Source: Clostridia bacterium
Lineage (GTDB): Bacteria; Bacillota; Clostridia; Oscillospirales; Ruminococcaceae
DNA length: 64,000 nucleotides
Assembly (NCBI GenBank): GCA_026001145.1
Contig: BNZN01000001.1
Span: forward strand, 30,212 to 94,211
Reading direction: 5' to 3'
The translations under genes and the position numbers were made by a program. Positions 26,499 to 35,334 of this stretch are shown here, one piece after another; the first letter of the stretch is position 1, and each line of letters begins with the position of its first letter. Below the pieces are notes generated by a model. That model was given only the letters and a program-made list of their open reading frames with translations, searched no databases and was not told the DNA's origin.

Positions 26499-27638
26499 AT
26501 GGAAGAAAAACTTTTAAAGTTGTTTGGATCAAAAAAGTCCAAACGCGATGCATATATATTAATGGCCGGCAGTATAGGGATCTTAATGAACCTGTTGTTG
26601 GTCGCAATAAAATGGATAATCGGAAATTCTGCAAACTCGGTCACACTGATCTCTGATGCCCTCAATAATCTGCTGGACGCAGGATGTTCCGTTATCGTGA
26701 TAATTGGAACAAAGTTGGCCCAAAAATCCCCGGACGAAAAACATCCTTATGGTTACGGGAGAATAGAATATATCGCAGGGCTCGTTGTTTCTGTGGCGAT
26801 TCTTGTGTGTGGCCTTAGTTTTTTGAAAAGGTCAGCACTTGCAATAATTCAGCCTCAAGAAGTTAGTTTTGATGTGCTTTCTATTGGGGGAATCCTGATT
26901 GCTATTGGTATCAAAATTTTTCTTTGGCGTTACAACAAAAAGGTAGAAATGAAAATCAACTCTCAGATGTTAAAAGCTGCAAGTGTTGACGCATTGACAG
27001 ATGTTACAATCTCTTTACTTACATTGGTTGTAGCGGTTGCTTCGTTGTTTTCGAATGTTAAGATTGATGGGTATATGGGAATCGTAGTTTCTTTGTTTGT
27101 TATGTATTCTGGTATGCAATTGATTAAAGAGACAGGCGGAAGTATAGTTGGCTCTAAAATTGAAAAATCTTTGGCAGACAAAATTTATCATAAAGTTATG
27201 GAGCAAGATATAGTTAGCGGAGCTCATGATTTGATTTTGCATAACTACGGTCCTAACAGACACATCGGGTCGATAAATGTAGGGCTCGCAGATTCACTGA
27301 CAGTCAAAGAAGTGGCCGATGTTTTTGTGAAACTCAAAAGCGAGATTGGTGAAGAATTTGGAATTTCAATGACACTAGGGGTTTATTCAATCGATAACTA
27401 TGATGAAAAAACGTTGAAGATGAAAAGCGAAGCGCAAGAAATCATTTTGGGGTTCGATAAGGTGATCAACATCCACGCATTCAGCATCGATAAAAAAACA
27501 AAGATGATGTATTTCGATATAGTTCTTGACTTCGAAATTGCAGATGAAAAATGGCTTAAGCGCGACATCGAAAAGGCTCTCAAAGCGAAGTTCCCAAAAT
27601 ATGACATTATGATTCATGTTGACAGAGAATATACCTAA
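26499..27638 (+). CDS. Cation diffusion facilitator (CDF) transporter
   Basis: A 379-residue protein with six N-terminal helices. The first metal site is SLISDALNNLLDA-like (LISDALNNLLDAGCS), and the DEKHPYGYGRIEYIAGL motif follows. The second site is KAASVDALTDVTISL. A cytoplasmic ferredoxin-like domain makes up the rest, and it is longer than usual. It exports divalent cations such as Zn2+, Mn2+ or Fe2+. I use the ATG eight codons after a TTG start. Confidence 0.9.
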   Translation: MEEKLLKLFGSKKSKRDAYILMAGSIGILMNLLLVAIKWIIGNSANSVTLISDALNNLLDAGCSVIVIIGTKLAQKSPDEKHPYGYGRIEYIAGLVVSVAILVCGLSFLKRSALAIIQPQEVSFDVLSIGGILIAIGIKIFLWRYNKKVEMKINSQMLKAASVDALTDVTISLLTLVVAVASLFSNVKIDGYMGIVVSLFVMYSGMQLIKETGGSIVGSKIEKSLADKIYHKVMEQDIVSGAHDLILHNYGPNRHIGSINVGLADSLTVKEVADVFVKLKSEIGEEFGISMTLGVYSIDNYDEKTLKMKSEAQEIILGFDKVINIHAFSIDKKTKMMYFDIVLDFEIADEKWLKRDIEKALKAKFPKYDIMIHVDREYT

Positions 27639-27660
27639 ACGATGAGGGGAGATAACAAAA

Positions 27661-28032
27661 ATGTTTAAGCACGATTATTTGGAGGAACAAATCGAAGTGA
27701 TGGCCAAGACACTTGCGGCGGTTTTGTTTGGCTCAAGCGCACTGAAAAAAATCTTTAAGAAAAGCGATGAAGAAAACGAGGCGACTGATCCTATTAATGA
27801 CAGGTTGCTTGAGCTGACACTTGATAAGTTTTTGGCAAATGACGCGGTTGATAAGGCACGGGAGTTGCTAATCAGCACGGTTAAAGTAAGCCGTTCAGCT
27901 GGGCATTTAAAAATCGCATTAGAATTTTATAACAAAGCTTTGGAGCAGGGGAAACTTTCGAAGCAAGAAGTCGAGGCAGATCTTGCAGAAATCAGAAAGC
28001 ATTACCCGGCAGATGAGGAGCCTCCCGGTTAA
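27661..28032 (+). CDS. DUF6483-type small helical protein
   Basis: 123 residues beginning MFKHDYLEEQIEVMAKTLAAVLFG, as in the DUF6483 group of Clostridia: an amphipathic start followed by TPR-like helices (ALEFYNKALEQGKLSKQEVEADL). No enzyme motif or export signal is visible. It closes the plus-strand run beginning with the PRTase. The function is unknown. Confidence 0.6.
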   Translation: MFKHDYLEEQIEVMAKTLAAVLFGSSALKKIFKKSDEENEATDPINDRLLELTLDKFLANDAVDKARELLISTVKVSRSAGHLKIALEFYNKALEQGKLSKQEVEADLAEIRKHYPADEEPPG

Positions 28033-28044
28033 TATGGAAAGCCA

Positions 28045-28078
28045 AAAACACCTTAAGGACATGCTCCCTAAAGTGTTC
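28045..28078. terminator. Terminator between converging genes
   Basis: AACACCTTA pairs with TAAAGTGTT. On the minus strand the stem ends in GTGTTTTTGG, so it best ends the secreted gene at 28131-30071. Confidence 0.55.
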
Positions 28079-28130
28079 TCATCATTCACGTAAAATTAGT
28101 CCTGCCGTCGTGCTTTGCAAGCTGTTGTGA

Positions 28131-30071
28131 CTATTCTTTGATGGCTAAGCAGCGCGCAAAAAAGCGGCAGTCGCTGTTTTTGTGTCGCGACAAGGAGGGC
28201 GAAAACGGCAACTCCAAAAACGGCTTGAGCCCACAAGCACAACGCAAGAGGGCAGGGTGGCAACTCCAAGAACAGCAGTCGCCGCAAGAGGTGTACGCCA
28301 CGCAGTGTGCCCCGACTGCGCGGCAAGCGTCCAAGAAAGAACGTATTTGCCAGTCGCTGTCGCCTAAAACCCAGTGCAAAATAGCCCGGCCTGTTCCAGC
28401 ATCCACTCTTTCCATGAACACGGCCGACGAGCCGTCTGGCTGTTCAACAAGACACTGTCGATACACCGGCGCCAGCCTTTGTTCCCATGCCGGGTCGATG
28501 CGGCGCCTTAGCGCCCTCCTGATCGTGCGGTGTGCAAGCCAGTGGTACGTTTCTTGTCCTATGCCAAATAGATTTCGTACGCCCTCCGCCCCGAGTCCCA
28601 CCTGCACTAATCTAAAAAACACATCACGATTCAATCCAATAAGGCCGTTGTTGATTTCTCGTGAGGCGTCTGCTGCTATTGGTGTTTTGCAAAACAACAC
28701 ATGAGTCACTGGAACCTTTCCTGCCGCCACAGCAGAGCAAGACAGCGCTGCGAGGACGTCAGCCCGACGGCAGTCGTTGTAGCCCCAGGGCCGCAATTTG
28801 TCTAATTCGGCGATCGCAAGTGCCTCGACTTTTTTTTGTCCGGCGGGGCCCGCCGGAACACAGACTAACAGCCTTAGTCGGCGTTCGGGAACGGCCGAGG
28901 CTCTCATGCAAGACATATCAACAAGGCTGACTTGGTATTGCTTACTTTTGTGCCAGCCTTTGTTTGCTTTTATAACTGCAGCGATCGATTGTGGATTTTT
29001 ATAAAATTCTTCTGATTTCTGTTCTTCTCAATTTTCTGCGTCCACAGACTTGTCTATATCAACCGCCCAAGATCCGTCCGCCAATTGAATCCATTTTAGT
29101 TCCAACTCGGTATAGTCTTCTTCATTTGCTCCGTTGTCGGCACTTTCGGCCTTTTTGTAAAAATTCACGCGAATCACCGGAACACCTTCTGTATCACCAG
29201 GTGCGCTAGGAAGTGTGGCAGCGGGCGGTGCGATTTTCCTGTAGTGGTACCCTTTGTCTCGGTGCAGTCGCCGCCACTCCTTCTTTATGACATCGTCTAC
29301 GGCAGCAGCGCCGGAGTTAATGGTGGCCAACAAATATTTACAGTAAGAGGTGTCATCTTCACAACAGAGTTTAAAAAGTCGCACTTGGTGAGCACCTGTG
29401 CTCGACTTCTTCTCGTTTGCCTTTATAACCTCCGCAATCATTTGTGGATTTTTATAAAATTCTTCCGGGTTGTCTTTCTCTTGGTTTGCCTGTTCCGTAA
29501 CTGACATGTCTAGCTCGATTCCCCGAGAGCTGTCTTCCAGCTTAACCATCTTCAGTTCCGGCCAGGCGGCGTGCTCTGCATTTGCCGGATTGTCGACACT
29601 TTTGAGCTTTTTGCGAAGATTCACGTGAATTACGGGAATGTTTTCTCCGACACCAGCGACTTCGGGAAGAACAGGAAAAGGCCGAACAATCTTCCAGTCG
29701 TTGTAGCCTTCCGCACCGAGCAAAATCGCATCATGGCCGATGGTTTTATTCACGCCGCGGTCAGCAGTGTCGTCGACCTTATCAAACACGAGCAAAGCTC
29801 TGTGATAGGCTGGCTTATCGCTACATGTTACATCATAAAGTCTCGCTTGTAGTACGCTAGCGTCTTTCCCCTGCTCGTTTCGTGTCATAAACTCTTTTAG
29901 CACATTCTCGCTCTGCAAATCGGGAAGTTCACCTATCCCTACCCAACAACCGTTTCCAAGTTTGTGCCAGTTCACGGGAGCTGCATAAGAAGTTGGCGTG
30001 ACCATTGAAGAAACACTTACTATGGCGAGAACAGTACATAAAGCTTTCTGAAACTTTTGCTTGTGAGTCAT
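28131..30071 (-). pseudogene. Secreted three-repeat protein interrupted by an in-frame TGA
   Basis: A signal peptide (MTHKQKFQKALCTVLAIVS, cleavage near TSYAA) is followed by three copies of a unit of about 110 residues. Each copy has an LxDGxxxVDIDxS-type strand (KLGNGCWVGIG, KLEDSSRGIELDMSV, QLADGSWAVDIDKSV), a helix EEFYKNPQ[MS]IAAVIKAN in units 2 and 3, and [IV]PVI[HR]VN[LF] strands. A single TGA at 29028-29030 stops translation after VDAEN; the frame then continues for 299 codons with EEFYKNPQSIAAVIKAN, clearly the same protein. The 3' half is GC-rich. Truncation, readthrough and sequence error are all possible. Confidence 0.75.
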
Positions 30072-30103
30072 AGAATATCTTCCTTTCAATTTTTCAAAAT
30101 CTC

Positions 30104-30145
30104 GAAGTTGATCAGCTCCGCATGTTTATTGGCATATCACATGCC
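30104..30145 (-). promoter_or_regulatory. Leader hairpins of the secreted-protein set (copy 3, diverged)
   Basis: Transcribed order: GGCAT-GTGAT-ATGCC, then GGAGCT-GATC-AACTTC with one mismatch, then GAGATTTTG. The second part matches the block AACTTCGAAATTT of the 59155 copy. Confidence 0.45.
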
Positions 30146-30149
30146 TACA

Positions 30150-30178
30150 AGTTTACCACAACACATGCACTGTGTCAA
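30150..30178 (-). promoter_or_regulatory. Promoter of the three-repeat secreted gene
   Basis: On the minus strand TTGACA, 17 bases, TAAACT. Confidence 0.7.
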
Positions 30179-30338
30179 ATGCCTTCCTGCGGGATCAATC
30201 AAACTGGATACAACAATCTAAATTTGCGCAAAATTTTGTTAAATTTTAAAGGTTTCACACGAAAACCGAATCTGTAAAGAAAAAAGAAGTGACCTGAATC
30301 CAAAAAAAGCGGATTTTCGGTGAATTCGCCTGCAATTT

Positions 30339-30367
30339 TTGACACGTCTGCAAGTTTGTGCTATCAT
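30339..30367 (+). promoter_or_regulatory. tRNA-Ser promoter
   Basis: TTGACA, 17 bases, TATCAT, 15 bases before the tRNA. Between the two promoters (30179-30338) I see nothing else. Confidence 0.65.
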
Positions 30368-30382
30368 GTAGAAACGGCATCT

Positions 30383-30469
30383 GGAGGGGTGTCCGAGTGG
30401 TTTATGGAGCTAGTCTTGAAAACTAGTGATTCGAAAGAACCGAGGGTTCGAATCCCTCCCCCTCCGCCA
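30383..30469 (+). tRNA. tRNA-Ser (anticodon TGA)
   Basis: A class II tRNA with a long variable arm. The acceptor GGAGGGG pairs with CCCCTCC, the anticodon loop is CTTGAAA, the T-loop is GGTTCGAATCC, and the CCA is encoded. Confidence 0.95.
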
Positions 30470-30546
30470 AAAATCAAGAAGCTGTAAACCCTAGTAAGAA
30501 AGCCATAATTTCTCAAAATGCTACGTTCAAAAGGAGGAGGTTATTC

Positions 30547-31278
30547 ATGAAAATAAAAGTAAAAAATCTTTCAAAAAGCTTCAAAAATTTCAAGACTTTA
30601 GACAATATTAATTTGACCATTGAAAAAGGCGAAATCTTTGGGATTTTGGGGCCTAATGGCGCTGGCAAATCAACTCTGGTGAAGATCATCCTAGGCATTT
30701 ATGATGCACCCAAAGGTTGCGTTTTTGTTGATGGCATAGACGTTTGTTCCCCTGGTTATGTGAAAATCAAAGAACAAACAGGATTTCTGTTGGATAATAT
30801 AAGTTTGATCAAAACTTTTAGCGCCTGGAATAACATTGAGTTCTTTGACAGAATCTATTTCAAAGATGACACGAAAGGAAGCCGGCAAAAACGAATAAGT
30901 AGAGTTTTGGAAGTGTTTGAATTAGATCCTCATTCCAAAAAACCGGTTCTTAATTTTTCAAGAGGGATGAAGCAGCGAGTTGCTTTGGCTCGAGCTTTGA
31001 TTAATGATCCAAAACTTTTGATCCTTGACGAACCCAACCGAGGATTAGACAGAGAGGGCAAAATAGTTCTGAACAAGCTTCTAACTGCTCTGGGAGAAAA
31101 AGGTACTACCATTGTTATAACTTCTCACGAACTTGAAGATCTTTCTTTGCTGGTTCCAAAGGCTGTGTATATAAACAAAGGGCAAATCGTAGGGGAAACT
31201 TGGGTAAAAGATGAAAGCGACATGAACCTCATTGAGTTTTATGATTCGCATATTGATATGAAGGATGTGAACCTATGA
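30547..31278 (+). CDS. ABC transporter ATP-binding protein
   Basis: 243 residues with Walker A GPNGAGKSTLVKI, the signature NFSRGMKQRVALA (S-R-G-M in place of LSGGQ, common in ABC-2 exporters), Walker B LLILDEPNRGLD and the switch histidine ITSHELEDL. It powers the permease encoded next, with which it overlaps by four bases. The substrate is unknown. AGGAGG RBS. Confidence 0.9.
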   Translation: MKIKVKNLSKSFKNFKTLDNINLTIEKGEIFGILGPNGAGKSTLVKIILGIYDAPKGCVFVDGIDVCSPGYVKIKEQTGFLLDNISLIKTFSAWNNIEFFDRIYFKDDTKGSRQKRISRVLEVFELDPHSKKPVLNFSRGMKQRVALARALINDPKLLILDEPNRGLDREGKIVLNKLLTALGEKGTTIVITSHELEDLSLLVPKAVYINKGQIVGETWVKDESDMNLIEFYDSHIDMKDVNL

Positions 31279-31934
31279 AGATTTTAAACCATCCCTTTTT
31301 TTGGCGTGAAAAAACAATGATAATCGGTTCAGGGATAACCTCCGTTGTGGCTGCGTTATTGCCGTTTTTTATGGCTTGTTTACTGATGTGGTGTCTTTCT
31401 CTGCAGATTACGAACTTTTGGCTTGTGTTTTTGACAGGTTGGTTTTTGTGCGTTACATATGACCAAATGAGTGCCTTTCGCATAGACGATATAGAAGCAA
31501 TTGCGGCATCTCCCTTAGGTATCAAAGATTTTGCAAAGGGCAGGGCAGTGTTTTCTGAGTGCAAATCTCTTCTCGGCACCGTTTTACTAGTGCCGTTTCT
31601 GTACTACGACAAGTTGCCACAGATCTTTTCACCAAATCTACTTGACATAGCAGCTTTATTGGCCGCACCATTTTTCATATACCATTGGGCATTATTTTTC
31701 AACATGGTCAGCTTTTTCATCTCAGATCGTCTCGTAAAAATTATCCCAACGTTCTTATCGCTCCCTGCTATACTGATTCCAATTTTGGCCCCGGAGATAT
31801 TTAAGGGTCAAGTCAGAGATATTATTCAAATCTCAGTTGTTCCAGCATTCGGAACGTTAGCTTTCATCGCAAATATGCTGTTCTTTAAATTCATGCCCAA
31901 AGAAGCGATAAGAAGCCAAGCCTTAACAAAGTGA
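31275..31934 (+). CDS. ABC-2 type permease subunit
   Basis: 219 residues with about six hydrophobic helices and no soluble domain of note. Its start overlaps the ATPase stop (ATGA), so the two form a small export or bacitracin/antibiotic-type transporter operon. I cannot assign a family beyond ABC-2-like from the sequence. The N-terminus LNHPFFWREKTM is a cytoplasmic helix before the first membrane span. Confidence 0.7.
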   Translation: MKILNHPFFWREKTMIIGSGITSVVAALLPFFMACLLMWCLSLQITNFWLVFLTGWFLCVTYDQMSAFRIDDIEAIAASPLGIKDFAKGRAVFSECKSLLGTVLLVPFLYYDKLPQIFSPNLLDIAALLAAPFFIYHWALFFNMVSFFISDRLVKIIPTFLSLPAILIPILAPEIFKGQVRDIIQISVVPAFGTLAFIANMLFFKFMPKEAIRSQALTK

Positions 31935-32062
31935 TTTCACCGAGTATTTAATAAGTCTTAATATGAAGAGCAATTCCAAATTTATTGCTGGCAGTGAATA
32001 AAAAGCAATATTCGCGGCGGAATGCAAAGCCAGTGGATACCCCCTTTTGAGGATTCCCTACT

Positions 32063-32299
32063 ATGATCATCTCATTGCCGCCAAACTCAAACTTGCGATA
32101 CCCCTCACAAATAGCAATTGACCACCAACTTTTACGAAAAGAAAAGACGAACACCAAGCTTTTGGAAGAAATCATTTTGAACAACCTTGGGCAAACGGAA
32201 TTTTTTATCAACAAAGCGATAGGGTGGAGCTTGCGGGATTATAGCAAAACGAATCCCGAGTGGGTGCGCGAATTTATTGAGCATAAAAGAAGCAAGTAA
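32063..32299 (+). pseudogene. Remnant of a DNA alkylation repair protein (AlkD-like C-terminus)
   Basis: The last 65 codons (LEEIILNNLGQTEFFINKAIGWSLRDYSKTNPEWVREFIEHKR region) match the C-terminal helices of AlkD-type DNA glycosylases, which are about 230 residues long. The N-terminal three quarters are missing and no good RBS precedes the fragment. It is therefore a truncated relic. The 120 bp before it hold no recognisable gene. Confidence 0.65.
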
Positions 32300-32314
32300 A
32301 TATTTGTGATCGCG

Positions 32315-32350
32315 CAAAAACGACCCACCGCCCGTGTGGGTAATGGGTCT
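32315..32350 (-). terminator. Terminator of the coiled-coil secreted gene
   Basis: On the minus strand GACCCA-N18-TGGGTC, with an inner ACCCAC/GTGGGT option, is followed by GTTTTTGC. Confidence 0.6.
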
Positions 32351-32366
32351 AAATTCGCTCAATTTT

Positions 32367-33135
32367 TCAAGCGCCTAGCTCTTGCAGTTCTTTTTCATGG
32401 TCTGCTAGTTCTTCTTTTTCATCTTCCAAGTTTTCTTTTATTCCATCTTGATCTTTTAAGCACTTTCTCAATCGCCTCTCACTACCAACACAATCTTCTT
32501 CCAATACTGTAAGATAATTCTGTATAGCCGAGTTGTCGCCTCCCATCCCTTCCAACATTCTTGAATATTTGAGTTGCTCAGCTCGCGCTTCGTCTATTTC
32601 TCGCTGAAGCCTGTCTGCTAGACGCTTTTCCTTTTTCAAGTCTCTTTTGTAACCCTTAATGGCCTTTTCACAGAGACGAATCATCCACCTTTCGTGAGCC
32701 ACAATATCTTTTTGACTATCTTCCGTTATTTGCTTGATATCCTCGTCTAGTTCTTTCATTTTCTTTTCGTGATCTTCACTCCGTTTAGCCTTTTTTGCAT
32801 CACGATCTGCGTCCCGCTTAGCATCATCCGCGTCCAATTTAGCATTATCCGCGTCCCACTTAGCCTTTTTTGCATCATGATCTGCCCACCACTTAGCATT
32901 GTCATCATCAATTTTTTTCATACTCGTTTCGTGATCTGCGTCCCGCTTAGCCTTGTTTTCGTCAAAATCCTTCCACCGCTTAGCGTTATCTTCCCAAAAC
33001 TTCAGCTTTCGTGGGTTCCACCGCAGGAGCTACATATGGCTCATTGGCAGGTATTTCAGAAGCGAATACCCCAGTCGCTGCTCCCAAAAACATACTTACA
33101 GCAAGAAAACATGCCTTTTTATTCGTATTCCTCAT
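32367..33135 (-). pseudogene. Secreted coiled-coil protein gene with a frameshift
   Basis: The first frame (33135-32986, 49 codons) encodes a signal peptide (MRNTNKKACFLAVSMFLGAA, cleavage near GVFASE) and a short linker. The second frame continues to 32367 with a low-complexity, charged coiled coil built of repeats such as KWDADNAKLDADDAKRDADR. The frames overlap around 32986-33020, where one base has been gained or lost. Promoter, leader hairpin and AAAGGAGAG RBS are intact. The coiled coil is about 205 residues. The body is not GC-rich, unlike its siblings at 13248 and 59210. I do not recognise a family. Confidence 0.7.
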
Positions 33136-33178
33136 TTCAAATCTCTCCTTTTTTCTTTATAATTTTTATACCTCAAAC

Positions 33179-33199
33179 CTCTGATGCAGTCCATCAGAG
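33179..33199 (-). promoter_or_regulatory. Leader hairpin of the secreted-protein set (copy 4)
   Basis: CTCTGATG, loop GACTG, CATCAGAG: a perfect 8-bp stem with a 5-nt loop in the same position as the other leader hairpins but with unrelated sequence. Confidence 0.6.
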
Positions 33200-33212
33200 T
33201 TGGGACTCTAAG

Positions 33213-33241
33213 AGTGTAACACACAAAGCAACGCTTGTCAA
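33213..33241 (-). promoter_or_regulatory. Promoter of the coiled-coil secreted gene
   Basis: On the minus strand TTGACA, 17 bases, TACACT. Confidence 0.7.
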
Positions 33242-33386
33242 GTCTTTTCTTTTCCCGCAGAAAAAGTTAATTTTGAAGAATAATTTAGATTATCGCAAAA
33301 TATTGTCAGAATTTTAGACATTTCCCATAAATTATAGGTTGTTTTAAAACCTTCATACGTCAACCGTATGGGTTAATCACACTATG

Positions 33387-33415
33387 TTGACAGACACATT
33401 AATATGTGTTATCAT
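33387..33415 (+). promoter_or_regulatory. PadR operon promoter with overlapping operator
   Basis: TTGACA, 17 bases, TATCAT. The spacer contains ACACAT-TAAT-ATGTGT (33394-33409), an inverted repeat of the kind bound by PadR dimers, so autorepression is likely. Confidence 0.65.
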
Positions 33416-33435
33416 ATAGTTCGAGGGGTGATGTA

Positions 33436-33783
33436 ATGTATGCAAAAATGTCTTCTGATCTGTTGCGTGGGCACACAGACACAATTGTCTTAAGTGTTCT
33501 GAAGAGCGATGACAGTTATGGATATGAAATCTGCAAATCTATCTTAGAAAAAACTGATAATTTGTTTGAACTCAAAGAGGCGACGCTTTATTCGTCCTTT
33601 AGACGTTTGGAACAACTCGGGTGCATTTCATCTTACTGGGGAAATGAATCCTGCGGAGGCAGGCGAAAATATTACAGGATCACAGACGCCGGGCTCAAGA
33701 TGCGGGAGAGAAATATTGCCGACTGGAAGTTTGCCAACAAAATCTTATCAAATTTATTTAAGGAGGAACTGTTTGATGAATGA
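33436..33783 (+). CDS. PadR family transcriptional regulator
   Basis: 115 residues. The winged-helix core is clear: HTDTIVLSVLKSDDSYGYEICKSI, KEATLYSSFRRLEQLGCI and GRRKYYRITDAGLKM. PadR repressors often control a neighbouring membrane protein gene in response to a ligand or drug. The start is the ATG after GAGGGGTGAT. The stop overlaps the next start by eight bases, so the pair is coupled. An inverted repeat lies in its promoter spacer. Confidence 0.92.
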   Translation: MYAKMSSDLLRGHTDTIVLSVLKSDDSYGYEICKSILEKTDNLFELKEATLYSSFRRLEQLGCISSYWGNESCGGRRKYYRITDAGLKMRERNIADWKFANKILSNLFKEELFDE

Positions 33784-34708
33784 ACAAATTGAACAAGCGC
33801 TTGCAAAAATTTTTGAGGGTTATGAAGAAACACCTGACTTGAAGGATTTCAAAGAAGAGATTGAGGTAAATCTCATCGAGCGCGTTAACGACATGACAAA
33901 GAATGGAGCAGAGGAACAAGAAGCAATTGAAAAGGCAATTGCGCAACTCGGGGACATTACCGAGGCAGCTGATTGCATCAGCAAACAAAAGCGCAAAGAA
34001 GTCATCTGGGGAGCATATAATCAACGGACTATTGTGGATAAACCACACGCAATCGGCTATTCGTTTGCCGGGTTGACATTCATATTTGGGTTGGTGGTTT
34101 GCGCGGTTATGGCTTTTTTTGGAAGGCAAGTTGATAGCACAATTTACATGTTGGCTCCTTTTGCAACTATCTCGCTGAGTGCTTTTGTTTATCTGGGATT
34201 AACTCAAGAAACAAAAGCTCATTATGCCTTGGAGAAAAGCCGCAGTCTCTTTTATGCGTTGGCATCACTGCTGTTAATTTCCGGACTATTTGTCAGTTCC
34301 GGCTTGCTATTTTCTGGCGTGCCAATAAACGGCCTGTTTGACCAATTCTTTTTCGGATTCAGAAGAGAAATAATCGGAGAAATAATCACTCGCAATTCAG
34401 TTACTGCTCTCTTAGTTCTGATTCCCTTTGTTTTGCCATCTTTGGCCTTTTTGTTTTTTTTACTCATCACAGAAAAACCCCGAACAAAGCCCTGGGTTTT
34501 AAACGTTGCTCAAAAATACAGCGAACTTTATGATGAAAAGTTCGGGTTACTTTGCGCAACCCTTTGGATGACAGCCATCGGAATTGCTGTTACCTTAGGG
34601 ATACTTATCTCTTGGAAAATTTCTCTTATTATGATTCCGTTTACCATTGCTGCTCAGTGTCTTCTTCAATATTTTGTTATCGCTCACAAAGGAAAGAATG
34701 ATTTGTGA
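33776..34708 (+). CDS. Membrane protein with PadR-associated N-terminal domain (DUF1700-like)
   Basis: 310 residues. A soluble helical N-terminal domain (QALAKIFEGYEETPDLKDFKEEIEVNL, then AIAQLGDI) of the type found in DUF1700/permease-prefix proteins is followed by about six hydrophobic helices. Such genes typically follow a padR gene and are expressed with it. The frame is open upstream, but the ATG after GGAGGAACTG is the natural start. The function is unknown; an envelope or transport role is inferred. Confidence 0.75.
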   Translation: MNEQIEQALAKIFEGYEETPDLKDFKEEIEVNLIERVNDMTKNGAEEQEAIEKAIAQLGDITEAADCISKQKRKEVIWGAYNQRTIVDKPHAIGYSFAGLTFIFGLVVCAVMAFFGRQVDSTIYMLAPFATISLSAFVYLGLTQETKAHYALEKSRSLFYALASLLLISGLFVSSGLLFSGVPINGLFDQFFFGFRREIIGEIITRNSVTALLVLIPFVLPSLAFLFFLLITEKPRTKPWVLNVAQKYSELYDEKFGLLCATLWMTAIGIAVTLGILISWKISLIMIPFTIAAQCLLQYFVIAHKGKNDL

Positions 34709-34748
34709 TCAAGCATATCGGGGGCCCAAGAAATTGAAACACAATGTA

Positions 34749-34777
34749 TTGAAATGAATAAAGTAGTGTGCTATGAT
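34749..34777 (+). promoter_or_regulatory. Promoter of the second relBE-type module
   Basis: TTGAAA, 17 bases, TATGAT; a TATAAT also follows at 34778. Confidence 0.5.
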
Positions 34778-34825
34778 TATAATACAAAGGTGTGACATTA
34801 CGAAGTTTGAAAGGAGTTGGGTGAA

Positions 34826-35044
34826 ATGGCTGTCGTTACCATAAGAGTGTCAGATGAAGAAAAAAGAACCATGCTTGAATTTGCAAAGTTGCACGGAGAA
34901 AGTTTATCGCGATTAGTCCGTGACATTTTCTTTGAGCGACTTGAAGATGAATATGATATGCAAGCCATTAAAGAATTTTTAGCTGAAAAAGAACATAAGT
35001 ATCATGAATGGAATGACGTAAAGAAAGAATTGGGCGTTGATTAA
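34826..35044 (+). CDS. RHH antitoxin of a relBE-type module (module 2)
   Basis: 72 residues, N-terminal strand AVVTIRVSDEEKRTMLEFAKLHGESLSRLVRDIFFERLEDEYD followed by an acidic tail. It is the same architecture as module 1. The stop and the toxin start share a base (TTAATG). The ATG is used because AAGGAG lies at proper spacing; an in-frame TTG three codons earlier is less likely. Confidence 0.8.
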   Translation: MAVVTIRVSDEEKRTMLEFAKLHGESLSRLVRDIFFERLEDEYDMQAIKEFLAEKEHKYHEWNDVKKELGVD

Positions 35045-35310
35045 TGGGATTTAAGCTTGTTATTAGCAACAAGGCAAAGAAAGCGTTGAAGAAAATCGAC
35101 CACACACAAATACAGATAATTGCTAAGTGGATAGATAAGAATCTTGTTGGAACTGAAAACCCCCGACAATTTGGTAAGCCGTTGTCGGGGAATCTTAAAG
35201 ACTTTTGGAGATATCGTGTTTGGAACTATCGTATTGTTGCAGAAATTAACGATGACACTGTAACAGTCTTAATCATCGATATCGATCACCGAAGGCAGGT
35301 GTATACCTAA
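35044..35310 (+). CDS. RelE/ParE-superfamily toxin (module 2)
   Basis: 88 residues, exactly the length of module 1's toxin. It shares the layout KAKKALKKIDHTQIQIIAKWIDKNL, GKPLSGNLKDFWRYRVWNYRIVAEI and DIDHRRQVYT. The two toxins are clearly homologous but diverged, so cross-neutralisation is not expected. It is a probable ribosome-dependent mRNA interferase. A group II intron relic lies immediately downstream. Confidence 0.85.
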   Translation: MGFKLVISNKAKKALKKIDHTQIQIIAKWIDKNLVGTENPRQFGKPLSGNLKDFWRYRVWNYRIVAEINDDTVTVLIIDIDHRRQVYT

Positions 35311-35334
35311 ATGCTACCTCATTTTTTGCGTGCA

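Noticed and set aside
28138-28704. Plus-strand frame opposite the three-repeat secreted gene
   Set aside because: The minus strand is in frame with the signal-peptide part and repeats its motifs, so the minus strand is coding.
29028-29030. TGA as a sense codon (alternative code or selenocysteine)
   Set aside because: TGA ends many clear genes here (sbcD, secE, pth), so the code is standard; no SECIS-like element or selenoprotein context was evident. Readthrough remains open.
31948-32214. Minus-strand frame overlapping the alkD remnant
   Set aside because: Some protein-like residues appear (SNKFGIALHIK), but there is no start signal or recognisable family; too weak to list as a gene.
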